Shown here one piece after another: positions 17,347-26,856 of a DNA stretch of 54,377 nucleotides. This DNA comes from Planctomycetaceae bacterium (GTDB taxonomy: Bacteria > Planctomycetota > Planctomycetia > Planctomycetales > Planctomycetaceae). Numbering within the stretch: the stretch's first letter is position 1; each line of letters begins with the position of its first letter. The position numbers and the translations under genes are program-made. The notes under the pieces are model-generated. The model searched no databases. It was not told the origin of the DNA and worked only from the letters and a program-made list of their open reading frames with translations. The stretch covers positions 1 to 54,377 of the forward strand of contig JADZEF010000275.1 of NCBI GenBank assembly GCA_020850695.1, given 5' to 3'.

Positions 17347-20300
17347 TCACCTCATCTCCCGCTCGGAGGCGATGCGTTCCGGTTGGCCCAGGCGTTCGTA
17401 GTAGCGGCGGACGAGGTCGTTGTATTTTTCGGGGACGGGGTCGCGGTCGATCGGGGCGAGGGCCTCGCGCGATTCGCGGCGGGCGAGGTCGGCCGCAACC
17501 AACCGCTGCAACTCGGCCAGCGGTTCGAGGACGGTCGACTTCAGCAGCTCGCGGTTCGGTTCGATCGAGTGTCGTTTGAACTCGGCCCGCAGGCTCCGGG
17601 CGCGGTCGCGGATGCGGGCGGCCTCGGCCTTGTGGCGGTCGTCGGTCAGCATCTCCTCGACATCCCGCAACCGGTCCGACCATTCGTTGAAGCCGTCGCC
17701 GGTGATCGGCGAGCTCGCCGCAGCGAGTCCTTCCTCGCCGTCACCGGGGCCGCCGGACTGACCCGATTGGCCTGAGGAGTTGTTGCCGCGCCCCTTGGGA
17801 GATTGAGCCATGCGCTGTCCGGGCGATGGAGATCTGCCACCAGCCTGCGAAGAACCCTTCGAGCCGGATAGTCCTTTGCCGGAATGAGACGCACTCGATG
17901 AGCCCTCGCCGGGACTCGACGATTCGGAATCTCCTGGTGACGAGGTATTTCCGTTGCCGGCCGTCTGCATCGGAGACGATCCGTTGCCGGACGCTCCCGA
18001 CGAAGACTTTCCTTTCGACGATGGACTACCGGTCGAGTCGGACTTCTGGGAGCCGGATGCCGCCGCCTGTTGGGACGCGTCAGAACCGTTCGACTTGGGG
18101 CGTCGCTCCGCTCCGACCCCAGCCACCCTTTCTCCCTTGGCCCCGTTTTCTTCTTGCTCACTCGCTGCAAGCGAATTCTTTCCACGCGGGCTTTGGCGGG
18201 AAGCCTTGCCCTGAGTCGGCTTGTCCGTGTCCATGTTCGACGCGACTTTTGATCCGGTTGTTCCGGCCTTTGTCGGCGAGTTGCTCCCCTGCCTGGACGA
18301 GTCGCCGTCGTCCGGCTTCGGCGGGAGACCAGCGTCGTTGGCTCCCGAAGCGTCCGCAGTCTGGAACGGCTTGCGATCATTCGGAGGACCGGACGAAGCG
18401 CTGCTGGAGCTGCCGGACTTCGTGTCGTCCTTCGGCTTTCGTTCGAGCTCCTTCCGGACGCTGTCCCTCAGCCCGGCCAGTTCGTCACGGGCGCGTCGCA
18501 GAGCTTCCGACTCGTCGCCGAGGATCGCCTCCGCCGCACGGGCGATTCCTGATTCGAGTTGATCGACCCCTGCCTTCGCCTTCCGTTCGGCGGTGGAGGC
18601 TTCGCCGAGACGGTTCTGACCGGCGAACTGTGCGGCCTTCTGAAGGTTTTCGCTGGGAGACTGTTCGCGGGCACTGCGGACGGCGTCGTAGAGCTGCTTC
18701 GCGAGGAGCGGCTCGCTTGTCTCCGCCTGCTCGACCGTCTTGCGGACATTCTCCATCAACTGCTCGACGCGTTCCTTCTGCGCGACGAGATCTTTCGCAA
18801 GCTGTGGCGATGCTTCTTCTTTTCGAAGTGATTTGCGGGAGTTCGTTGCCGCCGGCTTCTGCGTGTCGGCGAGTTGCTGGCCGACCTGTTCCTGCTGGCG
18901 GGCGACGTCGCGGGCTTCGTTGCGGAGATCGCGCATCGCGTCAGCAAACTGGCTTGACGTCCGCTTGCGGAGATCGTCGCGGAGTTCGCTGAGGCTCTTC
19001 TCGGCCCGCGCGCCGGCTGAGAGGGACTTCGACGACTTCCCCTGGTTGAGGGCCTCGGACGTTTCGCGAACGCGGTTGCGGACGTCGTCGAGTTTCTGGC
19101 GGGCGTCGCTCATCTCCTGCTGGTTCTCGGGGCGATCCATGCGCGACTTCAACTCGTCGACATCACGCAGCAGCTGTTCCTGCTCTTCGCGGAGCTTCTT
19201 CAGTTGCCGCTTTGCTTCGGCTTCAGCGGTCTCGGTTTCGGGTTGGCGCAGCTTCGGATCGAGTTCGCGGAGCTTCTCGTTGACGTCGGCCTGGCGGCGG
19301 GCGAGTTCACGGAGGCGGTTGAGGGCCTGGAGCTGTTCGCGGCGGGCGGCCTCCTGCGGGGACTTTGCCTCGGACTGCATCTGATAGCGGTTCTGCTTGT
19401 TGGTCAGTTCGAGCTGCTGGAGTTGCTGCTGCGACGCTCCACCACCGCCGCCCCCTCCGCCGCCCGATTGTTGCGTGACGTTGTGCTCGCGGGCGCGAAG
19501 CAACATGAGGGCCTGGAGGGCGGTCTGCTCCGACGCGATGGCCTGGGTGAGGGCTTCGCGGTGCGGCTCGAAGGACGGGTGCGGAGTGACCTTCGCCGAT
19601 TCAAGGCGCGTGGAAGCCGTGGCCATTTCAGTTGTCGCGGTGCGGGCGGCGGCCTTCTGGCGCGGATTGTTGAGCTTCTCGGTGAACTGACGGACGGGAT
19701 CGACAAGAGCGTGCTGGGCCTCGCGGATCGTCGTCAGGTCGTCGGCCCGTTGCTTCATGAGCGATTCGACATCGTCATCTCGCTTCGGAATGGTGAGCGG
19801 GTCGTTGGCGGGGCGAACGGGGTCGATCGGTTCGGCTGATTCGCGGGCGAGCTTCCATGTCGCCTGCAGGATCTGCTTCTGCTGCTGGACGAACTGTTCC
19901 AGCTCGGGATTCTGGCTGCCGCCCGAAGAGCCGCCGCCACCCGGCGGAGACTTTCCTTCACGGAAGGTCTCGTCGAAGGGGCGGACCTCGGCGAAGAAGA
20001 GGTCGCCGTGCGTTCGCCGAAGGGTGCCGTCGGGGCAACGGTCGTCGGCGTAAAGGCAGTAGGAAATCATCTCGCCAGGCTGTGGGGCGAGTTCTTCCAG
20101 CGACACGACATGGCGAAGCGCGTGGCGCTCGCGGCCGGTCGCCTCCTTCAGTAGTGGAATGGTTTGCGGCGGCTTGCCGATCCACGTCACCAGCACTCCC
20201 GCTTCGACGAGGCCGAAGTCGTCCCACGCAGTCCCTTCGATGGTCAGCTCTTCGAGCGGCGAGACGCGGGTGTCGCGGCCGGGGAAGGTGAGCTTGAGGT

Positions 20301-21483
20301 CGGGGCGGCGATTGGGGACCACATCGACGATGATCTCGATCGGATCGCGGCTCTTGCGGCCGTCGAAGTCGGTGAGTTCGAAGCGGAGGGTCTTCGAGCG
20401 GAAGAGCATCAACGGCGTGACTTCGATCTTCTGCTCGCTTTTGAGCTTTTCGGTCACTGGAGCGTCAGCGGAGAACCTCATCTGTTGGCGGAACATCGGC
20501 TGCCCGTCGATCGACAGAACGAACTCAGTAACCGGCTTGTTGAGCGTGGGACGGATCGTGAGCTGCGCCCCTTCGACAAGACTGACGCGGCGGGCATCGC
20601 TCGTTTCGACTTCCGGGAGCTTCGTCCATTCGGGGAACGTGACGACGGTGTCGATGCGGTCGACGCCGGGGAGTTCGAACACGGTGAGTGTGTAGTCGCG
20701 GCTGGTGTGGCCGTCGTACTCGATGTGGTAGGTCAGCGAGCGGTCGACCTCGGCGAGGCGCCCGCCGAAGAGAGGGTCGGCGAAGTGGCGTGCGAGGTCG
20801 AGCGTAGTTTGTTCGCCGTTCGATCCGCGCGTGATGAGGCGGGCGTTGGAGGGAAGACGTTTCGTGAAACGGGCGATGACAGGGAGCGGCGTGCCGCGCT
20901 CAATGCTGGTATCGCCGGGCTCGACGACGAGACCAAAGTTGTCGTCAGTGACTTCGGTGGTCGCCAGAGCGGCCACCGGCGGAGCGGCCTGGCTCGGAAC
21001 ATGCGTGAGCGATCCCGCGAGGCACGCGAGGGCGAGGATCGCGGCAACGCTGTGAGCGGTTGCCGCAGCCGCCAGTTGGCGGGTCGGAACGATGTCCCGC
21101 CAGTCGCTGCGACGGGAGTGTGCGAGCGTCTGGTAGATGACCTGCTTCTGGAAGTAACCGAGTTCGCCCGTGGTGACATCGGGATGCTGGTCGAGGGCCG
21201 TCAGCAGGCTTCCATCCAGATCGGGAAACGTCTGCTCGATGAGGCGGGCGACGGCGCGCGGAGCGAAGGGACGTCGCGCGACGAGCAGCGCCACCGTGAG
21301 CGTCGCCGTTGCTGCAACGGCCATGAGCATGCCGCGGTGGACGGCGCTGGCGATCATCAACGCGATGAGCGGAAGCGACGCGCCGAGGACGAGCCACAGC
21401 CCCGCCCCGCACCACAGCTGGCGCTGCCAGTGAAGCCGCGACGCCGCACGGTCGAGGGCTCGATCGAGTTCGTTACGAAGCAT
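17347..21483 (-). CDS. Giant coiled-coil membrane protein of the BatA/DUF58 cluster (DUF4175-like)
   Basis: A 1378-residue protein from ATG 21483 (AAGGA 7 bases upstream). Three membrane segments lie in the first 160 residues (LWLVLGASLPLIALMIASA, AVAATATLTVALLVA, and one near SVAAILALACLAG). Extracytoplasmic beta domains follow to about residue 500. A long charged coiled coil with Gln/Glu/Arg heptads runs to about residue 1000, then a Ser/Gly/Asn/Lys-rich low-complexity stretch of about 250 residues, and a short helical tail. It resembles the DUF4175-type proteins encoded beside BatA and glutamine-amidotransferase-like proteins. I infer a scaffold that spans from membrane to periplasm or beyond. 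There is no catalytic motif. Confidence 0.7.
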   Translation of the reverse strand: MLRNELDRALDRAASRLHWQRQLWCGAGLWLVLGASLPLIALMIASAVHRGMLMAVAATATLTVALLVARRPFAPRAVARLIEQTFPDLDGSLLTALDQHPDVTTGELGYFQKQVIYQTLAHSRRSDWRDIVPTRQLAAAATAHSVAAILALACLAGSLTHVPSQAAPPVAALATTEVTDDNFGLVVEPGDTSIERGTPLPVIARFTKRLPSNARLITRGSNGEQTTLDLARHFADPLFGGRLAEVDRSLTYHIEYDGHTSRDYTLTVFELPGVDRIDTVVTFPEWTKLPEVETSDARRVSLVEGAQLTIRPTLNKPVTEFVLSIDGQPMFRQQMRFSADAPVTEKLKSEQKIEVTPLMLFRSKTLRFELTDFDGRKSRDPIEIIVDVVPNRRPDLKLTFPGRDTRVSPLEELTIEGTAWDDFGLVEAGVLVTWIGKPPQTIPLLKEATGRERHALRHVVSLEELAPQPGEMISYCLYADDRCPDGTLRRTHGDLFFAEVRPFDETFREGKSPPGGGGSSGGSQNPELEQFVQQQKQILQATWKLARESAEPIDPVRPANDPLTIPKRDDDVESLMKQRADDLTTIREAQHALVDPVRQFTEKLNNPRQKAAARTATTEMATASTRLESAKVTPHPSFEPHREALTQAIASEQTALQALMLLRAREHNVTQQSGGGGGGGGGASQQQLQQLELTNKQNRYQMQSEAKSPQEAARREQLQALNRLRELARRQADVNEKLRELDPKLRQPETETAEAEAKRQLKKLREEQEQLLRDVDELKSRMDRPENQQEMSDARQKLDDVRNRVRETSEALNQGKSSKSLSAGARAEKSLSELRDDLRKRTSSQFADAMRDLRNEARDVARQQEQVGQQLADTQKPAATNSRKSLRKEEASPQLAKDLVAQKERVEQLMENVRKTVEQAETSEPLLAKQLYDAVRSAREQSPSENLQKAAQFAGQNRLGEASTAERKAKAGVDQLESGIARAAEAILGDESEALRRARDELAGLRDSVRKELERKPKDDTKSGSSSSASSGPPNDRKPFQTADASGANDAGLPPKPDDGDSSRQGSNSPTKAGTTGSKVASNMDTDKPTQGKASRQSPRGKNSLAASEQEENGAKGERVAGVGAERRPKSNGSDASQQAAASGSQKSDSTGSPSSKGKSSSGASGNGSSPMQTAGNGNTSSPGDSESSSPGEGSSSASHSGKGLSGSKGSSQAGGRSPSPGQRMAQSPKGRGNNSSGQSGQSGGPGDGEEGLAAASSPITGDGFNEWSDRLRDVEEMLTDDRHKAEAARIRDRARSLRAEFKRHSIEPNRELLKSTVLEPLAELQRLVAADLARRESREALAPIDRDPVPEKYNDLVRRYYERLGQPERIASEREMR

Positions 21484-21590
21484 GCGGTCGTCCTTAGCCC
21501 GTCGGGTGCATTCCGTGGGACAGGCTTCCAGGCTGGCAGTCACGCGGCCTGAAAGGCAGAGACTCTTCGCAAGTCAGGGAAGGCATGGTT

Positions 21591-21743
21591 CACCACGGAG
21601 ACACAGAGACACGGAGAAAGGCGAAGCAGAATGGTGAGAAACTGAGCTGGCGTGTGGTAACACCACTCTCTTCGATTGGAGTGACCTTCTACATGTCATC
21701 ACTTCGCCTATGCCTTTCTCCGTGTCTCTGTGTCTCCGTGGTG
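21591..21743. repeat. Mirrored repeat with perfect 32-bp arms
   Basis: Arms 21591-21622 and 21712-21743 are perfectly complementary and are made of near-tandem GGAGACACAGAGACACGG words. A further GCGAAG/CTTCGC pair sits just inside. The 338-base gap 21484-21821 contains this element and no gene that I can support. Confidence 0.88.
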
Positions 21744-21821
21744 AAAACCTCTTATGCTTAAGTCGAGTTATCAATCGTTCAATCAGCCTTAGTTAAGATT
21801 TTCCAGTGACAAGCGGGAAGC

Positions 21822-24143
21822 TTATCCCACGCGGATTAAGCGAGTGGCCCACAGGGTTTCGACAGGTAGCACAAGCATGGCCGCGACAATCAGCCAGCGC
21901 CAGCCGCGCTGCTGATGCTCGTGTCGGATGGCCGTCACGTCCGGTGTCGGGTGACTCGAACTTTCTGACTTAACTGCCATTAACTGCGATGTCCCTCGTG
22001 GGAACACGCCGTCGTTGACTTGAGTGATCGGGACGCCGAGCGCGGTGAGCGATTCGAGAGCGAGCGGGGCGGTGTGGCTCTCTTCGGGCGGGATGCGGAC
22101 GGCAAACGTCGCCAGCGGTGGTTTCTCTGACGCAGGCGTCGAGATCACAGTCGGGACGTTGAGAATCGTGTAGACGCCGGGATGAGGAGGAAAGAAGTCA
22201 GTGGAGCGAGGCGCGGCGATGCGATCTGTCTCGGGGGTCTCGATCACGACCCGGTCAACTCTGGAAGGCTCGTTCGGGATCAGTCCCAGTTCCGACCATG
22301 CGATCGCTTCGCCCGCTTCAAACTCTGTTCGTGCCGCGCCGATCTGGTTGAGTTCGAGCAACGCATTGAGGAACGGGGCGAACTTCGCTGCAAGAGCGAG
22401 CTGGCTGTCCCTCGGGCTCCAGGTGGTGGTGAGGAGCAGCACGCGGCCCTTCGTCGATTGATGCTCGATGAGCGCGGGATCGCCGTTGTCGTAGCGGGCG
22501 AGGATGCGGAGGTTGGCTGGGGAAGTCGCCGAATCGGGGAGAGTGACGCGACGGTGCTTCCAGATGTGGATGCGGGAGAAGTCTGCGTATTGCGGGTCGC
22601 GGAAGGGCTGCCACGCGGGATGGGTGAAGTCGAGGTCAGCGAGGAGTGCGAAGCCGTCGACGGTGGCTTCCTCGAGGGGGAGCGGCGCGGTTTGCGTGAG
22701 AGCGGCGAAGGTCTCGGCAGCGGATGCATCTTTGGCGAGGACGAGGATCGTCGTTCCGTGAGCGAGCGCGCCTCGGAGAGTGTCGAGCTGCGAAGTTGTC
22801 AGCGGTGCGGCGATGATGGCGAGATCTGGCGCTGCTTCTCTTGCCTGGGTGGCACGCCCTGAGGCTCGGCGAAGGGCGTGGTCGGAGATTGGCGGGTGTC
22901 GGGCGTCGTCGGATTCGGCACCCAGGGTGCTCAGAGCCGCACCCTGGGTGCTGCGCGAGCCGGCGCTGTGCTCGTCGAGCGTGAGGATGCGGACTTCGAG
23001 AGTCGCAGTGTCAGGGAAAGCACGGTCGAGGAAATAGCGGCAGCCGCTCGGTTCCGCAGAGCGATCGTCGCCGTGGTAGAGAACGGTGCGGCGCTGCTTC
23101 GGGCGCTGGAGGATGTCGAGCGTGTTGTCAAAAGGATGGTCGTCTCCCGTCAGGATGAGCCGTTTCGGCGTTTCGTTCTTCGCGGTCGACGATGCGGCGT
23201 CTTGATCGGGGAGCGGGATGAGGAGTGTGCGGGATTGACCCGCTGGCACGGTAATGGCAATCGGTGCGTCAGGCACGTAGGGAGAGGCGGGGGCAACTGC
23301 CCAGGCGAGCTGGAACTGTGAGTTCGCGGCGTCAGCGGAGTTCGAGACCTTCACGCGGACTTTTTTCGCGGCTGAGACCGAGGATGCTTGCGATGTGTCG
23401 GCGACGAGCTGCAGGCTGGCGTTGGTCGTCTTTGGCGAGGAAACCGCGCGGAGTGCGACGGTGACGTCCCTGGGCCACTCGTGGTTCTTGAGGGTGTCGA
23501 GATGCATTCCCGCCTGAAGGTCGCCGATCACGATCATCTCAGTGCGACACAGAGTCGATCCATGCGGGTCGGATGGTTTCGCACACGATTCGAGAGCGGT
23601 CAGGAAAGCCGCATCGAGGTGTGTGCTGCTCCAGCCGGGCTTCAGATCTTTGAGCCGTGCGCGAACGAACTCGACACGGGCTGCGAGCGTCGGTAACGCG
23701 CTCCATTCTTGCGCCGTGATGTGCCATTGCGTGCGGCGGTCGAACGTCGCGAGGGCGAGTTCGTCCTTCGATTCGAGCGTTGCGAGCGCTTCGTCGATGT
23801 GCTGGAGGGCCTGCGTCCAGAGTCCCTCGCGCTGCATGCTGGCGCTGGTATCGAGGAGGACGATCACGCGGCGGCCGGGCGTTTCGCGTTCGCTGGTTGC
23901 TTCCAGCCGCAGCCACGGGCGAGCGAAGGCGAGGGCGAGGAGGCAGAGGGCCGTCACGCGGAGGAGCATCAGCGGCCAGTGCTCGACCTGCATGCGGCGC
24001 GTGGTGCGGCTGGGGACCGCTTCCACAAACCGCACCGCACTGAACGGGATGCGGCGTCGGACGGTGTTGCGGAAGAGATGCAGCAACACTGGCAGAGCGG
24101 CCGCACCCAGTGCGAGGAGATAGAGCGGAGTGAGAAAACTCAT
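21822..24143 (-). CDS. BatA-like protein with N-terminal double membrane segment and VWA domain
   Basis: A 773-residue protein. The start MSFLTPLYLLALGAAALPVLLHLF followed by RRRIPFSAVRF is the diagnostic BatA N-terminal double-transmembrane domain (second helix near LRVTALCLLALAFARPW). A VWA domain follows with MIDAS DTSAS (VIVLLDTSASMQR). A long extracytoplasmic part and a last membrane helix (WRWLIVAAMLVLPVETLW) complete it. ATG 24143 overlaps the DUF58 stop as ATGA, so the two are translationally coupled; the longer upstream frame is only overlap. A hairpin repeat of the intergenic family is translated in frame at 22918-22951 and gives an odd GSRSTQGAALSTLGAE segment. Confidence 0.82.
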   Translation of the reverse strand: MSFLTPLYLLALGAAALPVLLHLFRNTVRRRIPFSAVRFVEAVPSRTTRRMQVEHWPLMLLRVTALCLLALAFARPWLRLEATSERETPGRRVIVLLDTSASMQREGLWTQALQHIDEALATLESKDELALATFDRRTQWHITAQEWSALPTLAARVEFVRARLKDLKPGWSSTHLDAAFLTALESCAKPSDPHGSTLCRTEMIVIGDLQAGMHLDTLKNHEWPRDVTVALRAVSSPKTTNASLQLVADTSQASSVSAAKKVRVKVSNSADAANSQFQLAWAVAPASPYVPDAPIAITVPAGQSRTLLIPLPDQDAASSTAKNETPKRLILTGDDHPFDNTLDILQRPKQRRTVLYHGDDRSAEPSGCRYFLDRAFPDTATLEVRILTLDEHSAGSRSTQGAALSTLGAESDDARHPPISDHALRRASGRATQAREAAPDLAIIAAPLTTSQLDTLRGALAHGTTILVLAKDASAAETFAALTQTAPLPLEEATVDGFALLADLDFTHPAWQPFRDPQYADFSRIHIWKHRRVTLPDSATSPANLRILARYDNGDPALIEHQSTKGRVLLLTTTWSPRDSQLALAAKFAPFLNALLELNQIGAARTEFEAGEAIAWSELGLIPNEPSRVDRVVIETPETDRIAAPRSTDFFPPHPGVYTILNVPTVISTPASEKPPLATFAVRIPPEESHTAPLALESLTALGVPITQVNDGVFPRGTSQLMAVKSESSSHPTPDVTAIRHEHQQRGWRWLIVAAMLVLPVETLWATRLIRVG
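22918..22951. repeat. Hairpin repeat lying inside the BatA-like coding sequence
   Basis: Arms 22918-22930 and 22939-22951 are 13-bp perfect complements (GCACCCAGGGTGC). They are identical to the arms at 6687-6720 in the hslV-hslU spacer and share the loop type (CAGAGCC against CAAAGCT). Here the element is kept open in frame within a gene. Confidence 0.85.
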
Positions 24144-25102
24144 GCGGCACTCCGGCGGCGGGCAAGGACTCGCTGGCGGCGTTCGAGGACGCGGGCGAGA
24201 GCCTCGCCGGGGAGGACGTCGGTCGTCACGCGGACGAGATCGACCGACTGGCGGCGGCACAGCGTCTCCAGTTCGGCGAGGTGCGCGTTGAGTCGCGATT
24301 GATAGCGGTCGCGGGCGGTCGTGGGGTCAACGGCGAGTCGTCGGCCCGATTCGAGATCTTCGAGAATGCCCTGGGGTCCGAGGTCGAAGCTGAGTTCGGC
24401 CGGGTCGAGGATCTGCAGCAACACGACGTCCTGCCCGCACGACTGGAGCTGTGCGAGACGTGGTTCGAGACCGTCGAGTTCGCTGAGGAGGTCGGCCAGG
24501 ACGATCACGATTCCGCGGCGGCGGGTCGTGGCGGCAACCGCTTCGAGCGTGGCGGGGAGGCCGGTGCTGCGGCCTTCGGCGGCTCGCGAGAGACTGACCA
24601 GGATGCGGTGCAGTTGACCGGAGCGGGCCTGGGCGGGGAGGAACTCGGTCGGGCCGTCGGCGAAGTGGACGAGGCCGACGGCGTCGCGCTGCTTGAGGAG
24701 CGAATAGGCAAGCGTCGCCGCGAGGGTGCGAGCGTATTCCCCTTTAGAGTGCGGGGCGCCGAAGAGCATCGAGCGGCTGTTGTCGAGGACCAGCGTGCAG
24801 GCGAGCTGGATTTCCTGCTCGAAGCGGCGGACGTAGCAGCGGTCGGTGCGGGCGAAGAGCTTCCAGTCGATCGAGCGGGGGTCGTCCCCCACCGCATAGG
24901 CCCGGTACTCCGAGAACTCGACCGACTGTCCGTGGCGAGGACCGCGGTGCCGGCCAGCAAGGAGACCGTCCACCAGAACCCGTGCCCGGAGTTCCAGCGA
25001 TTCGATCCGCATCAGAGCGGCGAGGTCGATCCACTCGACTGTTCGCCGCCCGTCGCCCGGAGGTCCGACCCCGGGCGATTTGGGGAGACCGCGTCCATCC
25101 AT
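24140..25102 (-). CDS. DUF58 domain protein
   Basis: A 320-residue DUF58 protein. Its signature GDDPRSIDWKLFARTDRCYVRRFEQE is complete, followed by a VWA-like half with LVLDNSRSM, AVGLVHFADG and RGIVIVLADLLSE. DUF58 proteins are almost always encoded with MoxR ATPases and Bat-type VWA proteins and are thought to act in a MoxR-dependent assembly or surveillance complex. It overlaps the BatA-like start by ATGA and follows the lipoprotein gene by 24 bases, so all three are very likely cotranscribed. Confidence 0.9.
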   Translation of the reverse strand: MDGRGLPKSPGVGPPGDGRRTVEWIDLAALMRIESLELRARVLVDGLLAGRHRGPRHGQSVEFSEYRAYAVGDDPRSIDWKLFARTDRCYVRRFEQEIQLACTLVLDNSRSMLFGAPHSKGEYARTLAATLAYSLLKQRDAVGLVHFADGPTEFLPAQARSGQLHRILVSLSRAAEGRSTGLPATLEAVAATTRRRGIVIVLADLLSELDGLEPRLAQLQSCGQDVVLLQILDPAELSFDLGPQGILEDLESGRRLAVDPTTARDRYQSRLNAHLAELETLCRRQSVDLVRVTTDVLPGEALARVLERRQRVLARRRSAA

Positions 25103-25126
25103 ATCAGGCCATCCGTGACCAAGAGG

Positions 25127-25663
25127 TCATTCCTGGAGAGGTTCGTCGAAAGGGTTACCGGGGGAAGAACGCCCCGCCGCAGTGCCGCCAGCCGGGGTGA
25201 CATAGCCGCGTGCTTCGCCGCCGCCCGGAGGGGCGTCGTCATAACCGGGAACCGCCCCGTAGCGTGCGGGATTCGATTGCGGGATCTTGCCGTACTGAAC
25301 TTGTCCGCCGGGTTGATAGGTGTAGCCGCCCGCCGGGGCCTGGCCCGTTGCAGGCTGAGAAGCGATGTGTCCCCCCTGCGCATTCGGATTCGGGCGGAAC
25401 TCGTAGTCCGAGCCGTTCTTGGGCCCGGACGCTCCCACGTCCTTGCCCCCCTTCTTGTCGAGCCGCAGCGCCATGGCATGCTCACTGAGCTCGATCGTGT
25501 CTTTGTGATGCCTCAGCGGTTCGCCGCGACGCATGCGGGCGCGATCGGTGCGGACCTGCCGCTGCTCGATCGATTCGAAGCTGGTGCAGCCCATAAGAAC
25601 GACAGCGATCGGCGAACAGACCGCGAGGAGCGTGGCAATCTGGAGGGAGCGAGCGCGGAGCAT
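25127..25663 (-). CDS. Small Pro/Gly-rich lipoprotein of unknown function
   Basis: A 178-residue protein. The N-terminus has a signal sequence and lipobox (VVLMGCTS), so Cys is expected to be lipidated by Lgt. A basic/acidic helical segment follows, then a low-complexity Gly/Pro/Gln/Tyr-rich tail with repeated YQPGG/QYGK-type words. I do not recognise the family. Its place between moxR and the DUF58 gene suggests an outer or inner membrane anchor in the same complex. Confidence 0.7.
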   Translation of the reverse strand: MLRARSLQIATLLAVCSPIAVVLMGCTSFESIEQRQVRTDRARMRRGEPLRHHKDTIELSEHAMALRLDKKGGKDVGASGPKNGSDYEFRPNPNAQGGHIASQPATGQAPAGGYTYQPGGQVQYGKIPQSNPARYGAVPGYDDAPPGGGEARGYVTPAGGTAAGRSSPGNPFDEPLQE

Positions 25664-25712
25664 GATGAGAGTTCTGTGATGCTAGATTGAGGTATTGCTG
25701 GATGGGACGGCC

Positions 25713-25814
25713 CCACCGGACTTGTCCCGGTGGCCCCATTGTTGAGCAGCTATCGAAGATCTCACGATCTTCTGTAGCTGGTCAGTCATTTCACCACCGG
25801 GGCAAGCCCGGTGG
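25713..25814. repeat. Three hairpins upstream of the lipoprotein gene
   Basis: Two CCACCGG/CCGGTGG hairpins (25713-25732 and 25794-25814) are inverted relative to each other. A third hairpin (25747-25761 with 25766-25780, two mismatches) stands between them. Together they form another mirrored intergenic element, here between moxR and the lipoprotein gene. Confidence 0.7.
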
Positions 25815-25829
25815 GGCTTGTTAGATACA

Positions 25830-26852
25830 CTATGCCGCGGCTTTCACGGGAGTGGGTGTGGCGATGGCTTCGAGGAGCTGGTCGACAATCATCTCGACGG
25901 AGACTGCTTCGGCTTCGGCGCGATAGTTACGGACGATGCGGTGACGAAGGACAGGTGTTGCTAATGCCTTGATATCGGCGACCGAGACATAGCTGCGGCC
26001 GTAGAGCAAGGCACGAGCTTTCGCTCCTAAGACGAGGCATTGGGCGGCGCGGAGACCGGCTCCCCAGGCGACCCATTGTTTGACGCCGTTGAGCGGGTTG
26101 TCGGCCGTCGGCCTCGAGGCCGCACACACTCGCACCGCATAGCGGACGAGGTCTTCGGCGATCGGGACGTCGCGGACGAGTTGCTGGAAGCCGAGGACGT
26201 CTTCGGCCGTGAAGAGTGGTTCGAGTGTGGCGGTGTTGCGGGACGTGGTTCGGGTGACGACCGTGACTTCGTCGTCCTCGGGGAGGTAGTCGACGACGAC
26301 ATTGAACAGGAAGCGGTCGAGCTGGGCTTCGGGGAGCGGATAGGTTCCCTCCATCTCGATCGGGTTCTGCGTGGCCAGCACGAAGAATGGCTCTTCGAGT
26401 TGGAGCCGCTTGCCGGCGGCCGTCACCTGGTGTTCCTGCATCGCTTCGAGCAGCGCGGCCTGTGTTTTCGGCGGGGTACGGTTGATTTCGTCGGCGAGGA
26501 GGACCTGCGTGAAGACGGGGCCGGGATGGAAGGCCATGCGTCGGCGGCCATCGGCGTCTTCTTCGAGAATCTCGGTACCGGTGATGTCGGCCGGCATGAG
26601 GTCCGGGGTGAACTGGATCCGCTGGGACTTCAGGTGGAAGAGCTGAGCGATGGATTTGACGAGGAGCGTCTTGGCGAGGCCGGGGGCTCCGGTGATAAGG
26701 CAATGGCCGCCGGCGAAGAGAGCGATGAGGATCTGCTCGATCGCCTCTTTCTGACCCACGATGACGCGGGAGAGTTCGGCCTCGATGCGGGCCCGCCCGG
26801 TGCGAAGACGCTCGGCGAGATCGCGCTGCATGTCGTCTGTGGGATGGGGCAT
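25830..26852 (-). CDS. MoxR family AAA+ ATPase
   Basis: A 340-residue MoxR-type AAA+ protein. Walker A is GAPGLAKTLLVKS, Walker B VLLADEINRTPPKTQAALLEAMQE, sensor 1 is in FFVLATQNPIEMEGTYPLPEAQLDRF, and the C-terminal lid domain carries ARALLYGRSYVSVADIKALA. MoxR proteins act as chaperones for VWA-protein complexes, which fits the DUF58 and BatA-like genes downstream. The leader just upstream of the ATG is a TCTAGGG-type repeat with no purine-rich ribosome binding site, which is unusual in this window. Confidence 0.93.
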   Translation of the reverse strand: MPHPTDDMQRDLAERLRTGRARIEAELSRVIVGQKEAIEQILIALFAGGHCLITGAPGLAKTLLVKSIAQLFHLKSQRIQFTPDLMPADITGTEILEEDADGRRRMAFHPGPVFTQVLLADEINRTPPKTQAALLEAMQEHQVTAAGKRLQLEEPFFVLATQNPIEMEGTYPLPEAQLDRFLFNVVVDYLPEDDEVTVVTRTTSRNTATLEPLFTAEDVLGFQQLVRDVPIAEDLVRYAVRVCAASRPTADNPLNGVKQWVAWGAGLRAAQCLVLGAKARALLYGRSYVSVADIKALATPVLRHRIVRNYRAEAEAVSVEMIVDQLLEAIATPTPVKAAA

Positions 26853-26856
26853 GGGA

